Assembly (NCBI RefSeq): GCF_022539505.1
Contig: NC_061510.1
Span: forward strand, 397,960,249-398,024,248
Source: Lolium rigidum
Taxonomy: Eukaryota > Streptophyta > Magnoliopsida > Poales > Poaceae
Reading direction: 5' to 3'
Length of the DNA stretch: 64,000 bases
Shown: positions 46,189 through 56,214 of the stretch, piece after piece
How positions within the stretch are numbered: position 1 is the stretch's first letter
How the letters are laid out: each line of letters begins with the position of its first letter
Notes under the pieces: generated by a model
Told to the model about the DNA's origin: nothing
The model's input: only the letters and a program-made list of their open reading frames with translations
The model's database searches: none
Translations under genes and position numbers: made by a program

Positions 46189-46971
46189 ATGTCGTCGTCC
46201 TCCCGCAAGATCGCCGCAGCGAACGGCTTCGGCCGCGGCAGCCTCACCGTGAAGGAGGCGTGGGCGCTGTACCGCACGGGATATCTCCTGTCCCGCCGGA
46301 CATGCGCCTGCCAAGCAGCGGTGGAGGGACGCCTTCAGGGCCCGGCGGTCTGCACTCGACGCCGAGGAGCGGGCCGGCCGATCCGACCTGGGCGGCCACC
46401 GGCAACGACTCCTGGTGGATCGCCTACTTCCAGGTGCAGTACGACATGGAGATGCACCGCACCACCGGCCTCGTCGGCTGGCCGAACAGCTGGAACAGGG
46501 ACGGGCACGTCCTGTTCTGGGGCGTTCGGCATCCACAAGGGTGCTCCAAGTTTGGAGGCACCTTCCTCACCGCCACCGTCTCCTGCAGCGCAATGGCAGC
46601 CGAGGAGGACGTACTCGTCCTCCTCCAACTATCCCTCCTCAGGACTGGCCCAATCGATGCCGTCCTCATCGTACCGCTCCGCGCCCTACACTGTCCCCAA
46701 ACGCGTGGTGAAGGAGGAGCCGGCGACGCCCGTCAATCTGAGGCGCGGCAGCGGCAGCGGCAGCCGGCAGCAGCAAAGGCGCAGCGGCGCCGCCCTCCTC
46801 ATCCCGAAGCCGGAGGTGAAGGGGGAGCAGGACGACGAGGAAGCGGCCAAGGCGGCGCTGCTGGCGGAGTACGAGCGGCAGCAGCGGCTCATCGCCAGCA
46901 GCGATGACCCCGAGGACTGCCCAGGGCTGCGAGCGGCGTGCTTGGCGTCGCTGAACGATAGGTACTTCTAG
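46189..46971 (+). pseudogene. Grass TE-associated protein (KEAWALY family), frameshifted
   Basis: The ATG at 46189 opens MSSSSRKIAAANGFGRGSLT followed by VKEAWALYRTGY. The middle lies in another frame: PVPPDMRLPSSGG, then RSGPADPTWAATGNDSWWIA, YFQVQYDMEMHRTTGL and WPNSWNRDGHVLFWGV. The last part returns to the first frame: VPKRVVKEEPATPV, IPKPEVKGEQDDEEAAKAAL, ending LNDRYF. I recall this family as highly repeated and unnamed in Triticeae genomes. Two compensating shifts make this copy a pseudogene as assembled. The order (VPxPP..., DPxW/Y..., W..YF/WF..E) parallels the proteins at 11293 and 47516. A GAGATGCTC-TTA end lies at 47180-47191; the left TIR was not found. Confidence 0.6.
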
Positions 46972-47191
46972 ATTAGGTTTAGTTTAAATTTAGTCAAATA
47001 TCGTTCGAATCTATGTAATGTATAGCAAGTTTGGATGGATTTAATCGAATCTCGCTTAAATTTTAAATTTCCAAAATTTTATTTAGGGGACACGACTGAA
47101 TAACTCTCCATAACGCGGCACGAATAAAACACCTCCATAACTCTCCATCCGGCGCCGTTTGGGGAACGGTTTGGGGAACGAGATGCTCTTA

Positions 47192-48836
47192 GGGCATCTC
47201 CAACCGGGTGACCCATCCCGCGCCCGCGCGTCCGGATGGGTCAAACCGGACAAAATCCCGGCCCAACGCGGGGACGCACCGCAAAAGCGGACGGCCGCGG
47301 CGTCCGGAACGACGCAAACCCGGCCCAAATCTTGGCCGGATTTGCGTGGCCGCGGATGGCCCGCGGCGTCCTCGCGTGTCCGCCTGGTCCGCGTGGCTGG
47401 CCCACATGTCGGTGCCCCAGTCCTATTAAATGTGGACTGGGGAAGGGGACTGTCCCTATCCAGTCCCCACTTTCCACTCCGGTCGCACGCGCGAGCTCGA
47501 AGCTTCCGCGCCGCCATGGCCCCGAAGCGCGAGTTCTCGCCATCCGCCAACGACCACGAGGCCGGCAGCAGCCGGCCAGTCGCGCCGACGCCGTTCGCCA
47601 TGGGGCCGCCGGCGACGCCCAGACGCGACCGGATCTACGTCACCATAGCGGTGGCGCAGATGTTCTGGGACGCCGGCGTCCTAATGCCGTGGGGGGACGT
47701 GCACCCCCCCCCACGGCTGGCACCTGAGCCCAGATCGGGTTCCGGTGCCGCCCATCCCGGTCTCCGGCCGCGCCCGCGTCGCGGAGATCCGGAGGCGCCG
47801 CGCGCAGCTGCCGGCGGACCTCCAGGCGGACCCCGCTTACGGCGATGCAAGTCCCAACTGGGACTTGTGGTTCGAGGTGGAGCACGATGCGCGCCGGCGC
47901 ACGTGCTTCACATCCGCGACGGCGCGGCCGCGCGCGCAGCCGCGCACACCTGCCACGCGGGCTGGCCGCCGCCCCGGCGGCCTCTACATCGGCGAGCAGC
48001 CCCAGCCCCAGGCCCCGTCCCAGCCCCAGGCCCAGGAGGAGGAGGATGACCCGGAGCTGCAGGCGGCGCTCGCGGCGTCCCGCGAGCAGCGGGACCTCGA
48101 CGAGCTGGCCAAATGGCCGCACCTCGCCGAGACGCTGCGTGCCTCCGCGCTGGAGGAGGCGGCCAGGAAGGCCCAGGAGGACGCCTAGGCGGAGGCGTGG
48201 GCCTTCCTCGAGCTGGCGCGCCGTCAGGAGGAGGCAACGCGTCAGGCGGCACTCCGGGAGGAGGAGGAGCGTCGGGCCGCGCGCCTGGCGGAGGAGGAGC
48301 GCCTGGCCACGCTCCGGCTACAGGCGGAGCTGCAAGCCGCAGCGGAGGAGCAGCTCCGGCAGGAGTCCGCGCGGAGGGCACGGCTGCGCAGGCCGGCGAG
48401 CCCGCCGAACCCGCACTCCGCCTGGGAAAGGGCGCAGTGGGAGCCCTGGCCGGAGTCCCCGGTGCCCTCCGGCGTTTCGAGCCGGAACAGCGCGTCGCCG
48501 CCGGGGGGCGTCGTCGTCATCGAAAAGCCTGTCTAGGGTTTCTTTTTTTTTTATATAGTTTAAAGCCCATATAGGGTTTTCTTTTGTGTAAAAATTGCCC
48601 AAAATAGGGCTAAGTTTAACTAACCAGTAGTTTATATTTATTTTGTGCTGTTTTTATTTTTCATTTTCATTTATGTTTTTTTATTACATATGCGGTGCGT
48701 CCGCGCGTTGGGCGCAGCGTGCGATCCAAACGGACACGCGGACGCGGGCCGCTGTCCGGGTGTCCGCTCGGCCACCCAAACGGCCCAAAACGGACGGCCC
48801 AACGCGTCCGCTTTGGTCGCCCGGTTGGAGATGCCC
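47192..48836 (+). mobile_element. PIF/Harbinger-like non-autonomous element with passenger ORF
   Basis: 1645 bp. Left end GGGCATCTCCAACCGGGTGA and right end, reverse-complemented, GGGCATCTCCAACCGGGCGA: a near-perfect TIR. TTA on both outer sides (47189-47191 and 48837-48839) is the expected 3-bp target duplication. Subterminal GGACAAAA/GTCCGTTT-type motifs repeat at both ends. No DDE transposase or Myb-like ORF2. Confidence 0.88.
47516..48536 (+). pseudogene. Passenger ORF: GDVHPP-motif protein with coiled-coil tail
   Basis: The ATG at 47516 opens MAPKREFSPSANDHEAGSSR. YVTIAVAQMFWDAGVLMPWG and DVHPP follow, then a one-base shift in a C run (47705-47714). The second frame reads VPVPPIPVSGRARVAEIRRR, AQLPADLQADPAYGDASPNW and DLWFEVEHDARRR. 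After an EEEDDPELQAALAASREQRD block there is an in-frame TAG at 48186-48188 and about 115 further open codons rich in Glu/Arg/Ala/Leu, a clear coiled coil, ending VVVIEKPV. Only two lesions, one in a homopolymer, so related copies may be intact. Function unknown. Confidence 0.65.
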
Positions 48837-48984
48837 TTATATCACAGATGTATTCTGTCCGGTCAGAACGAGTGACGGTTAGCCCTTCTGGCTTGATCAG
48901 GCAATGTTAACATTGCCGACATGATGAAGACGATGTCTTGGAGAAATTGTGCAATTTGTCAGCTCAGGTGTTGCTCCACTAGTG

Positions 48985-49180
48985 TCATTGTCATAGATTT
49001 TGTGGTATGATATTAGAGATGTTGTCGCCAGGCGTGCTCTACATGGATTGACCCTGGTTTTTTAACAAGATTTGTTCGAGATGCTTGGTTTTCATTTTAT
49101 TCTTAATAATATATAGTTGTGTGCATACATGGTGCAGATATTGTGTTTTGCCATGCTTTTCAAAGAAAAAAGTGCGCTAT
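48985..49180 (+). mobile_element. Possible LINE 3' tail remnant
   Basis: TTTATTCTTAATAATATATAG followed by TTGTGTGCATACATGGTGCAG and ending in an AAAGAAAAAAG stretch resembles the 3' ends of grass LINEs. No ORF is attached. Low certainty. Confidence 0.35.
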
Positions 49181-49393
49181 TTTAGATGAAAAGGAGCAAG
49201 TTATCCACTAGATTGAAATTGTGTTTTCAAAATCGATTGTAACTTAAAGAAACCTCAGCCCAACGAAAATCCTCCCTTCCCCTCCCACCCGGGTCGCCTC
49301 GCACCCGGCGACTCTAGAGGCCCCGCCCTCACCCTAGCGAGTCGCCCTTTGATCTACTTCCTATGGCCGCTGCCGCCAGCTTCGTCGGCGGGG

Positions 49394-49429
49394 GTTAGGT
49401 TAGGGATTAGGGTTTAGGGTTAGGGTTAA

Positions 49430-49464
<35 letters not shown>

Positions 49465-49469
49465 TAGGG
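49394..49469 (+). repeat. Interstitial telomere-like repeat (mixed TTTAGGG/TTAGGG)
   Basis: About 76 bp of TTTAGGG and TTAGGG units in irregular alternation, with single variants TTAGG, ATTAGGG and TTAAGG. Pure plant telomere would be TTTAGGG throughout. Confidence 0.85.
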
Positions 49470-50037
49470 ACAATCCATGTGGAACGCAGGTGGTGGCAGA
49501 GGTCTCCTCCTCGCTGCATGGTTCGGCCGGATCTGGCGGAAGATCGTCCTTGTTTTGTCGTCTTCTTCCTCAACTGGCATGGCCGGTGAGGTTTAGAGCG
49601 GCGGATTCAACAGGGTGCCGACGGGTGGCGTGGGGGCTACTAGCTTGGCTTGAATAAAATTGGTGGACCTAGGGTTCCAACTCGCGCGAAGATGATGATC
49701 ATCCGGATGCATGTGTTCCGGAAGCTTCCACCGACGAACTCCACTGGGTGATTCATGCCTGGAGATTGTTGGATCGGGCGGGATGCGGTCGTGCACACCC
49801 ATGTTTTTCTCTGGCCGTTGGTTTCAGAGGTAGCGCTGTGAAGCTTTGCTGGCGTACCATCATGGGTCACACTTTCTCGTTCCATGGTGAAGTCAGCTGT
49901 GGGAGAATGTCATGGAAGCCGAGATCTGAGGACTAGCAATGGTGCTTTGAGTCTTTGTTGCGATGAGATATTGGCTTGGTGATTCGTGACTTGAAGTAGC
50001 GGTATCATAAGAGAAGGCGACAAAACATGAGAAGTTA

Positions 50038-51241
50038 GAGCATCCCCAGCCGTTGGGGCTCCCCAGGCCGAAATCCGGCGCTATTTAGCGCCGGATGGAT
50101 GTATTTTTTGGCCTGGGGAGGCCCATTTTCCCAGTGGCGAGCCCATGGTCGCCTTGACCCACCGCGTGCATAGCGACGGTGTCGCCGGGAAGGGCAACCG
50201 TCGGAGTGCCCTCGTCGCTTTGAACCGCCGTAATGGTCCGCGAAGTGGTCTGGAGAGCCCAAACGCGTCGTCGGGAACGGTCGAAGTCGCCTCGAAGCGA
50301 CAACCGCCGTAATGGAGCATGAACTCCGAGGAAGAGCAACCGCCGCTCTCTTCGTCGAGAGAACTACATATACGGTTTCGAACGGCCGACGCCATTCATC
50401 TATTCTCTCCTCCATCTTCTGTCAACCATGAGCGACTGGTCTTGGCCATCGGACACCGACAGCGAGGGGAAGCCGCCAGGATGGCGCCATTGGTGGGATC
50501 GAGCTGCTTCGTCCAGAAGTGACGATTCCCCCCCCCCCCCGCCGTCCAGCGAGGACGAATGGGATGACGACGAGGAGGAGGACGAAGAGGCCGAGGAGCA
50601 GGCCGTGGAGCCGGCCGTGGAGCCGGCCGAGGAGCAGCCCGAGGAGCCGGCCGAGGAGCCGGCCGAGGAGCAGGCCGAGGAAGAAGCCGAGGAGCAGGCG
50701 GAGGAGGAGGACGACGCAGAGGCGAAGGACTCACCTTCCTCCGACGAGGAGGTGACGAGCCGGAAGCGCCGCCGCCATGACGATGAGGCGGGGCCATCTA
50801 GGAAGAAGTAGTAGTTTAGTTTGTTTTTAAGTTTTTATATGTAATTTTTATGTTTATTCGAACTATATATAATTATGTTTATTCGAACTATATAGAATTT
50901 GACTATGTTGAGAGTTCAAATCTTGAGTTCGACGATGGTCTTGCCGTAGATCGGGAAGACAAGGGTACTGCCGTAGATCGGGAAGACGAGGGTATTGCCG
51001 AAGAAACCCATGCCATTGTCGCCGACAGGTCGGGGCCAGCAAACGTTTCCCGCGATTTTCTCTCATCCGGAGTCCCCGAGCGCTCCCCGGGGGGCCGGGG
51101 ATGGCCTGGGCTCCCCGGACGGATGAAAGGCCTAATCCGGACGAAAACGAGGAACCGGGGGCGCGACTGAGCCGATTTACGCCGTCCGGATGTAAAAAAC
51201 GCTCGCCGGGGGCCTGTTCGGGGGGACGAGTGGAGATGCTC
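50038..51241 (+). mobile_element. PIF/Harbinger-like element with acidic-repeat ORF
   Basis: 1204 bp. Left end GAGCATCCCCAGCCGTTGGG and right end, reverse-complemented, GAGCATCTCCACTCGTCCCC; TTA on both sides (50035-50037 and 51242-51244). Subterminal GCGCCGGATG-like motifs occur near the left end and GTCCGGATG near the right. It lies inside another repeat, which reads on across it. Confidence 0.8.
50428..50811 (+). CDS. Small acidic repeat protein of the TTA element
   Basis: 127 residues, intact. MSDWSWPSDTDSEGKPPGWR is followed by a Ser/Pro tract, a DDDEEEDEEAEEQ block, then about eight Glu-rich units of the form EEPAEE/EEQAEE, and a basic C-terminus SRKRRRHDDEAGPSRKK that looks like a nuclear localisation signal. 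The repeat is coded by a GCCGAGGAGC-type minisatellite (50590-50705). No known domain. It could be a low-complexity product of a repeat array rather than a selected protein. Confidence 0.5.
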   Translation: MSDWSWPSDTDSEGKPPGWRHWWDRAASSRSDDSPPPPPSSEDEWDDDEEEDEEAEEQAVEPAVEPAEEQPEEPAEEPAEEQAEEEAEEQAEEEDDAEAKDSPSSDEEVTSRKRRRHDDEAGPSRKK

Positions 51242-51470
51242 TTAGTCTTATCTTTCAGGATGAAAATCTAAGATCTTGTTTTAATTGGTTGTGCCTATCA
51301 AAGGCCTTGTTGAATGCATTGTTTTGTGATGAGGATCTTCTCCTGATAGGACGACCGCTGCGTTTGTGCATTATTTCCTTTTTTTCTTGGAGGCGTCGTT
51401 TTTGAAGAATCTGAACTTCTGATGTTGTCTTGATGGTGTTAGTGACTGTTAAAGAAACAGATCACTATAG

Positions 51471-52650
51471 CAGGATTTTTATTTTGTTTTATTGTGATTT
51501 TTTTATTTATCTGCATCCATAATGCTGCTAGGACAATACGTTGAGACTAAGTATAATTGGTATCTTATTTGTTTAAAAAAGAAACCATAAAATTTCGTAT
51601 GGAACGTACAACGGTGTCCTGGTTCTACAAATATAAAAGTGGCAAGGCATTAACCGGCAGTACTCCATCACTGTATGTGCACGTACGGCCGAGCAAGACA
51701 AGAACTGAATGTAAACAGCTGTATGAATGCGAGGGCCGCAATAACTTGTGTTGTCAGTGATCAGTTTGCTTCGTTTCCTTCGTCATTTCTATCAGAATTG
51801 GAGAAAAAAAATACATGTCAGTGTTATCAGTCACATGCTTCCAGCTCGATCGATCGCCTTCCTTGGTTTTACCGCTTCGTGATGCAGAGCCGTACCACCC
51901 ATGTTCAATCAGTTTTTGTTTGGTTTACATCGTCTTTGTCCGTTTGTAACTTTTGCCGCCTTCTGTTTTTCTTTTCTATATAGGATATTTTTCTTTCTGG
52001 AGTGCCGCTGCCTCAGATTATCATTCTGTTTTCCGTACAAACATGTTTAGACTAGTTTTCAGGATTACTAAAAGTTGTCTTAATTATATTGTACTACAAA
52101 ATATAAGTTGCCTTGCAAAAAGCTCTTGTCCGCAGCAATTCCCAAGTCGAGGACGAGCTCCACGAGCTGTCTGTTCTTTTCTGTTGATAATTATATTTAC
52201 AGGTTCAAAAAGTCTTAAAAACAATGGATGTAGTACTACAAGTGTGCAAAATCTTAATGCACAATAATTTGTATTTTAAACTACAAAAAATTGACAAAAA
52301 TATGGATCCAAGTATATAATTCTTTAACCTCCGAAATTGTCTGATTCTATTATTTTCTTCTAGCCTAAAATAACAATAATTTTGGATTGGGAGTTTGCAC
52401 CATTATACTATACATCTTTTACTACATCCATCATTTTAAAGTACTTATGTAACTTGTAAATATAGTTTTCAATTTTTTAAATAAAATGCTTCATGGAGCC
52501 CGGGAGCCATTTGGCTGCACTCCTTGCCTCCAACTTATTGGTATTTTTTTTTGCTAATTATGTCCCTTCATTTAAAAATATTGATTATTGCAAATGTATC
52601 TTGATGAATTTTTTTATCCTAAATTCCAAATATTATATAAAGGATGTCGT
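51471..52650. other. Intergenic, no gene recognised
   Basis: AT-rich; short frames only. The segment at 52240-52380 resembles decayed repeat sequence also hinted at near 15400 and 45360. No boundaries found. Confidence 0.45.
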
Positions 52651-52659
52651 GGTACGCCC

Positions 52660-53229
52660 ATATAGGTGTATTAATTTGTTGAGAGTTGGTCACAAAGGTA
52701 TCTACCACGGTGATCTGGCAATTGAGTGCAACTAATTTTCAATCCTTTGTCACTGACGCCTATGCGGGCGACTTGGTACAACTCGTTAAGGGCATGCAAG
52801 GCTCAACACAATACCCATGCATGCTATGGGATTGGTGTCGGATGGTCAGCAAGGTTGGACGTTCTAATGGTGCAGGTGGTCTCTAGTCGCCGCTCGAGAA
52901 CTTATTTTGTGTAAACACGGTTTTTGGTCACCGTGACGATGTACATGCTAGGACCGTGGGCATGAGTCGTTGTCTCCGATTGGTCAAGACATTGATGGAG
53001 TTGGAGATTGCAGATCAAGGATCCATTGCTTGCCTATCTTGGATATTGTAGCCCTTTTTTTCTTCTTGTCAAGCAGGGGCAGCGATTCATAGTGTGACTC
53101 CGATTTGGTGGTGCTCATCGAGTACATGGTCTTGTGTTCCAAGATAAAGACTGTAGGTCATTTTTTAAGGGGATTACCTTTTGCCTAGATTTATTCTTTA
53201 TAGAACACACTCACGTCATTTATCAGGAG
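52660..53229. other. Unidentified sequence next to LINE remnant
   Basis: GC-balanced stretch with broken frames on both strands. It may be the 3' untranslated region of the minus-strand LINE whose RNase H ORF lies to its right. No motif recognised. Confidence 0.35.
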
Positions 53230-53799
53230 AGGTACAATAAAGTTAGGGGATCAACGTTGCAAGTACAAGAAATAGAATATTGGAACCAATTTCTAGCAAG
53301 CTCATATGCCACTGAATTGGCTTCCATTAAGTTCTCATTAGTAACCTTTGTGAAATGTGAGGACAAGATGTTGCAATCGTCGAAGATAGCTGTTGTAGCA
53401 ATTGCTGAAATCCCCCTTCTCTCATAGTCTCCACCACTAGGGAATTATTTGATTGAATTATAAACCGATTGTGACCCATGTGTTGTGCTAAACGCAGTCC
53501 CTCCCGTGGAGCGTATCCTTCATCCATCATCACATCATCCACAAAAGGAAGATCTTTACTTTGTCCTTTGATGAATTTACCATGGAAGTCTCTTACCAAA
53601 AAGCAAGCACTTCCACGTCATTCGTCCTCGCTATAAGCGACACCAAAATTGGTTTTCAAGACTCCCTTAGGCAGGCAAGTCCAAGAATCCTTCCTTTTAT
53701 ACTGGATGTTTCAGAGCCCTATAATTAGTAGTTAGTTGTAAGACCGCCAATTGACAAAGCTGATCGATGTGGTGTTTGGATACTTTCCCCATGGACATG
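53230..53799 (-). pseudogene. LINE-type ORF, RNase H (RVT_3-like) part
   Basis: The minus strand reads WTCLPKGVLKTNFGVAYSED (about 53688), VRDFHGKFIKGQSKDLP, MDEGYAPREGLRLAQHMGHN and RFIIQSNNSLVVETMREGG, then NENLMEANSVAYELA. This is the plant RNase H-like domain found at the C-terminus of LINE ORF2. The active-site Glu in REGLRLA and the Ser-Asn of QSNN (normally SD) are visible, so one catalytic Asp is replaced. Stops near 53718 and 53280. The gene continues upstream at 61763-62035 beyond element F. Confidence 0.65.
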
Positions 53800-55279
53800 T
53801 GATACGTCTCCAACGTATCCATAATTTCTGATGTTCCATGCTTGTTTTATGACAATACCTACATGTTTTGTTCACACTTTATATCGTTTTGATGCGTTTT
53901 CCGGAACTAACCTATTGACGAGATGCCGAAGTGCCAGTTCCTGTTTTCTGCAGTTTTTGGTTTCAGAAATCCTAGTAAGGAAATATTCTCGGAATCGGAC
54001 GAAATCAACGCCCAGAGTCTTAAAATTCCACGAAGCTTCCAGAACACCCGAGAGCCGCCAGAGGGGAGGCCCAGGGGCCCCACACATGGTGGCGGCGCGG
54101 CCCAGGGGGGCCCCCCTGTTGTCTGGTGGCTCCAGGCCCCCTCCGAGGCCGCCCTTTCGCCTATAAAGTCTCCCTGACCTAAAACCTCGAGATGAATAAG
54201 CCACGGTACGAGAAAAGTTCCAGAGCCGCCGCCATCGCGAAGCCAAGATATGGGGGACAGGAGTCTCTGTTCCGGCACGCCGCCGGGACGGGGAAGTGCC
54301 CCCGGAAGGCTCCTCCATCGACACCACCGCTGCTGTCTCCCATGATGAGGAGGGAGTAGTTCTCCCTCGAGGCTAAGGGCTGTACCGGTAGCTATGTGGT
54401 TAATTTCTCTCCTATGTACTTCAATACAATGATCTCATGAGCTGCTTTACATGATTGAGATTTATATGAGCTTTGTATCGCTACTAGTCTATGCGCTACT
54501 CATGTGATGTTATTAAAGTAGTCTATTCTTCCTGCATGGTGTAATGGTGACAGTGTGTGCATCGTGTGGTTCTTGTCGTAGATTATGATCATAATCTCTT
54601 GTAGGTTATGGAGTTGATTATCGCTATGATAGTATTGATGTGATCTATTCCCCTTTTCATAGTGTAATGGTGACAGTGTGTATGTTATGTTAGTACTCGG
54701 TTTATTTTGCAAAGATCTATTATGCTCTAAGGTTATTTAAATATGAATGTTGAATGTTGTGGCGCTTGTTAACTCCGGCTTGAGGGAGCTCTTGTAGCCC
54801 TACACAATGAATGGTGTTTGTCATCCAACAAAAGTGTATGTAGCACAAATGAGAGAAGTTATTATTTATTATGCGATCAATGTTGAGAGTGTCCACTAGT
54901 GAAAGTATGATCCCTAGGCCTTGTTTCCAAACATCGAATCTCCGCTTATTTACTGTTTTGTTGCATGTTTACTCGCTGCCATATTTTATTCAGATTACTA
55001 TTACCACTCATATACATCCATACTACTTGTATTTCACTATCTCTTCGCCGAACTAGTGCACCTATACATCTGACAAGTGTATTAGGTGTGTTGGGGACAC
55101 AAGAGACTTCTTGTATCGTGATTGCAGGGTTGCTTGAGAGGGATATCTTTGACCTCTTCCTCCCTGAGTTCGATAAACCTTGGGTGATCCACTTAAGGGA
55201 AAACTTGCTGCTGTTCTACAAACCTCTGCTCTTGGAGGCCCAACACTGTCTACAAGAAAAGAAGCGTGAGTAGACATCA
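53800..55279 (+). repeat. 5' LTR of element F
   Basis: 1480 bp, TGATACGTCTCCAACGTATC to GAGTAGACATCA. GCCTATAAAGTCTCC at about 54158 is a candidate TATA box. The GC-rich block is not coding. Confidence 0.9.
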
Positions 55280-55289
55280 AGCTATTTTC

Positions 55290-55307
55290 TGGCGCCGTTG
55301 CCGGGGA
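55290..55307 (+). other. Primer-binding site of element F
   Basis: TGGCGCCGTTGCCGGGGA ten bases after the LTR. A partial second copy, CGGCGCCGTTGTAAG, follows at about 55351, suggesting a local duplication. Confidence 0.87.
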
Positions 55308-55443
55308 GGAAAGGTAAAAGGTACTCACACTCCGGATCTCGGCTACTAAGCTATTTTCCGGCGCCGTTGTAAGTACTCGAAGCTATTTCCTTTCGATCCT
55401 GCAATTGCATCTTTTGGTTTCTTGTTTACACTAGTTAGGCATA

Positions 55444-56214
55444 ATGGAAAGTAACAATGAGCTTCTTATTCTATTTCCCGAGTTAAGACATGGATTGTTT
55501 GCTGCGAAAATTAAAAAACCTATGGAATCTTATTTGCATGCTAGTAGCAATGATATTAGTATGAACGCTTTGAACACCATTGTTGTTAATGGTATGGAAA
55601 ATTCTAAGCTTGGGGAAGCTGGTTTTGATGAGCATGATATTTTTAGTCCCCCAAGCATTGAGGAGAAAATTTTCTTTGATGATACTTTGCCTCCTATTTA
55701 TGATGATTATAATGATAGTGGTCTTTTGGTGCCGCCTACTATGGAGAGTAAATTTTATTATGATTATACTATGCCTCCTACACTTGATGAGAATAATGAT
55801 GATAGCTACTTTGTTGAATTTGCTCCCACTACAACTAATAAAATTGATTATGCTTATGTGGAGAGTAATAATTTTATGCATATGGCTCATGACAAGAATG
55901 TTGTATGTGATAGTTATATTGTTGAGTTTGTTCATGATGCTACTGAAAGTTATTATGAGAGAGGGAAACATGGTTATATGCATCTTAATAATATTAAGTT
56001 TCCCCTCTTTATGTTGAGAATCTTGAAATTGCGCTTGTGTTGCTTTTCTATGTTTGCCACTTTGTTCTTCATGAATTTATTTGTGTACAAGATTCCTTTT
56101 CATAGGAAGTGGGTTAAGCTTAAATGTGTTTTGAATTTGCTTCTTGATGTTCTCTTTGCTTCAACTCTCATCCTTATGAGAGCATCATCATTAAAATTGC
56201 TGAGCCCATCTTAA
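55444..56214 (+). CDS. Unknown ORF of Athila-type element F, hydrophobic C-terminus
   Basis: 256 residues, intact. MESNNELLILFPELRHGLFA opens it; NTIVVNGMENSKLGEAGFDE and HDIFSPPSIEEKIFFDD follow. Two degenerate repeats have Asp/Tyr/Pro character (FDDTLPPIYDDYND and YDYTMPPTLDENND), then SYFVEFAPTTTNK. The C-terminal part is membrane-like (CCFSMFATLFFMNLFVYKI and CVLNLLLDVLFASTLILM), ending SSLKLLSPS. Homologous along its length to the minus-strand ORF at 31405-32115, with substitutions mostly preserving the frame. Position directly after the PBS is where gag normally begins. Function unknown. Confidence 0.65.
   Translation: MESNNELLILFPELRHGLFAAKIKKPMESYLHASSNDISMNALNTIVVNGMENSKLGEAGFDEHDIFSPPSIEEKIFFDDTLPPIYDDYNDSGLLVPPTMESKFYYDYTMPPTLDENNDDSYFVEFAPTTTNKIDYAYVESNNFMHMAHDKNVVCDSYIVEFVHDATESYYERGKHGYMHLNNIKFPLFMLRILKLRLCCFSMFATLFFMNLFVYKIPFHRKWVKLKCVLNLLLDVLFASTLILMRASSLKLLSPS

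Larger units (their letters stand above)
49250..51470 (+). repeat. Repeat-like segment split by a TTA element
   Basis: A GC-rich leader (49260-49390), a telomere-like block, then sequence continuing to 50037 and resuming at 51245 after the element at 50038-51241. It shows no stable reading frame. It looks like a retroposed or LINE 5'-type unit, but I cannot name it. Confidence 0.35.

Noticed and set aside
46025..46536. Overlapping long GC-rich frames on both strands
   Set aside because: Shadows of the frameshifted KEAWALY pseudogene.
53872..54327. 151-codon minus frame, and its copy at 58764-59201
   Set aside because: LTR sequence of element F; duplicates because the LTR is duplicated.
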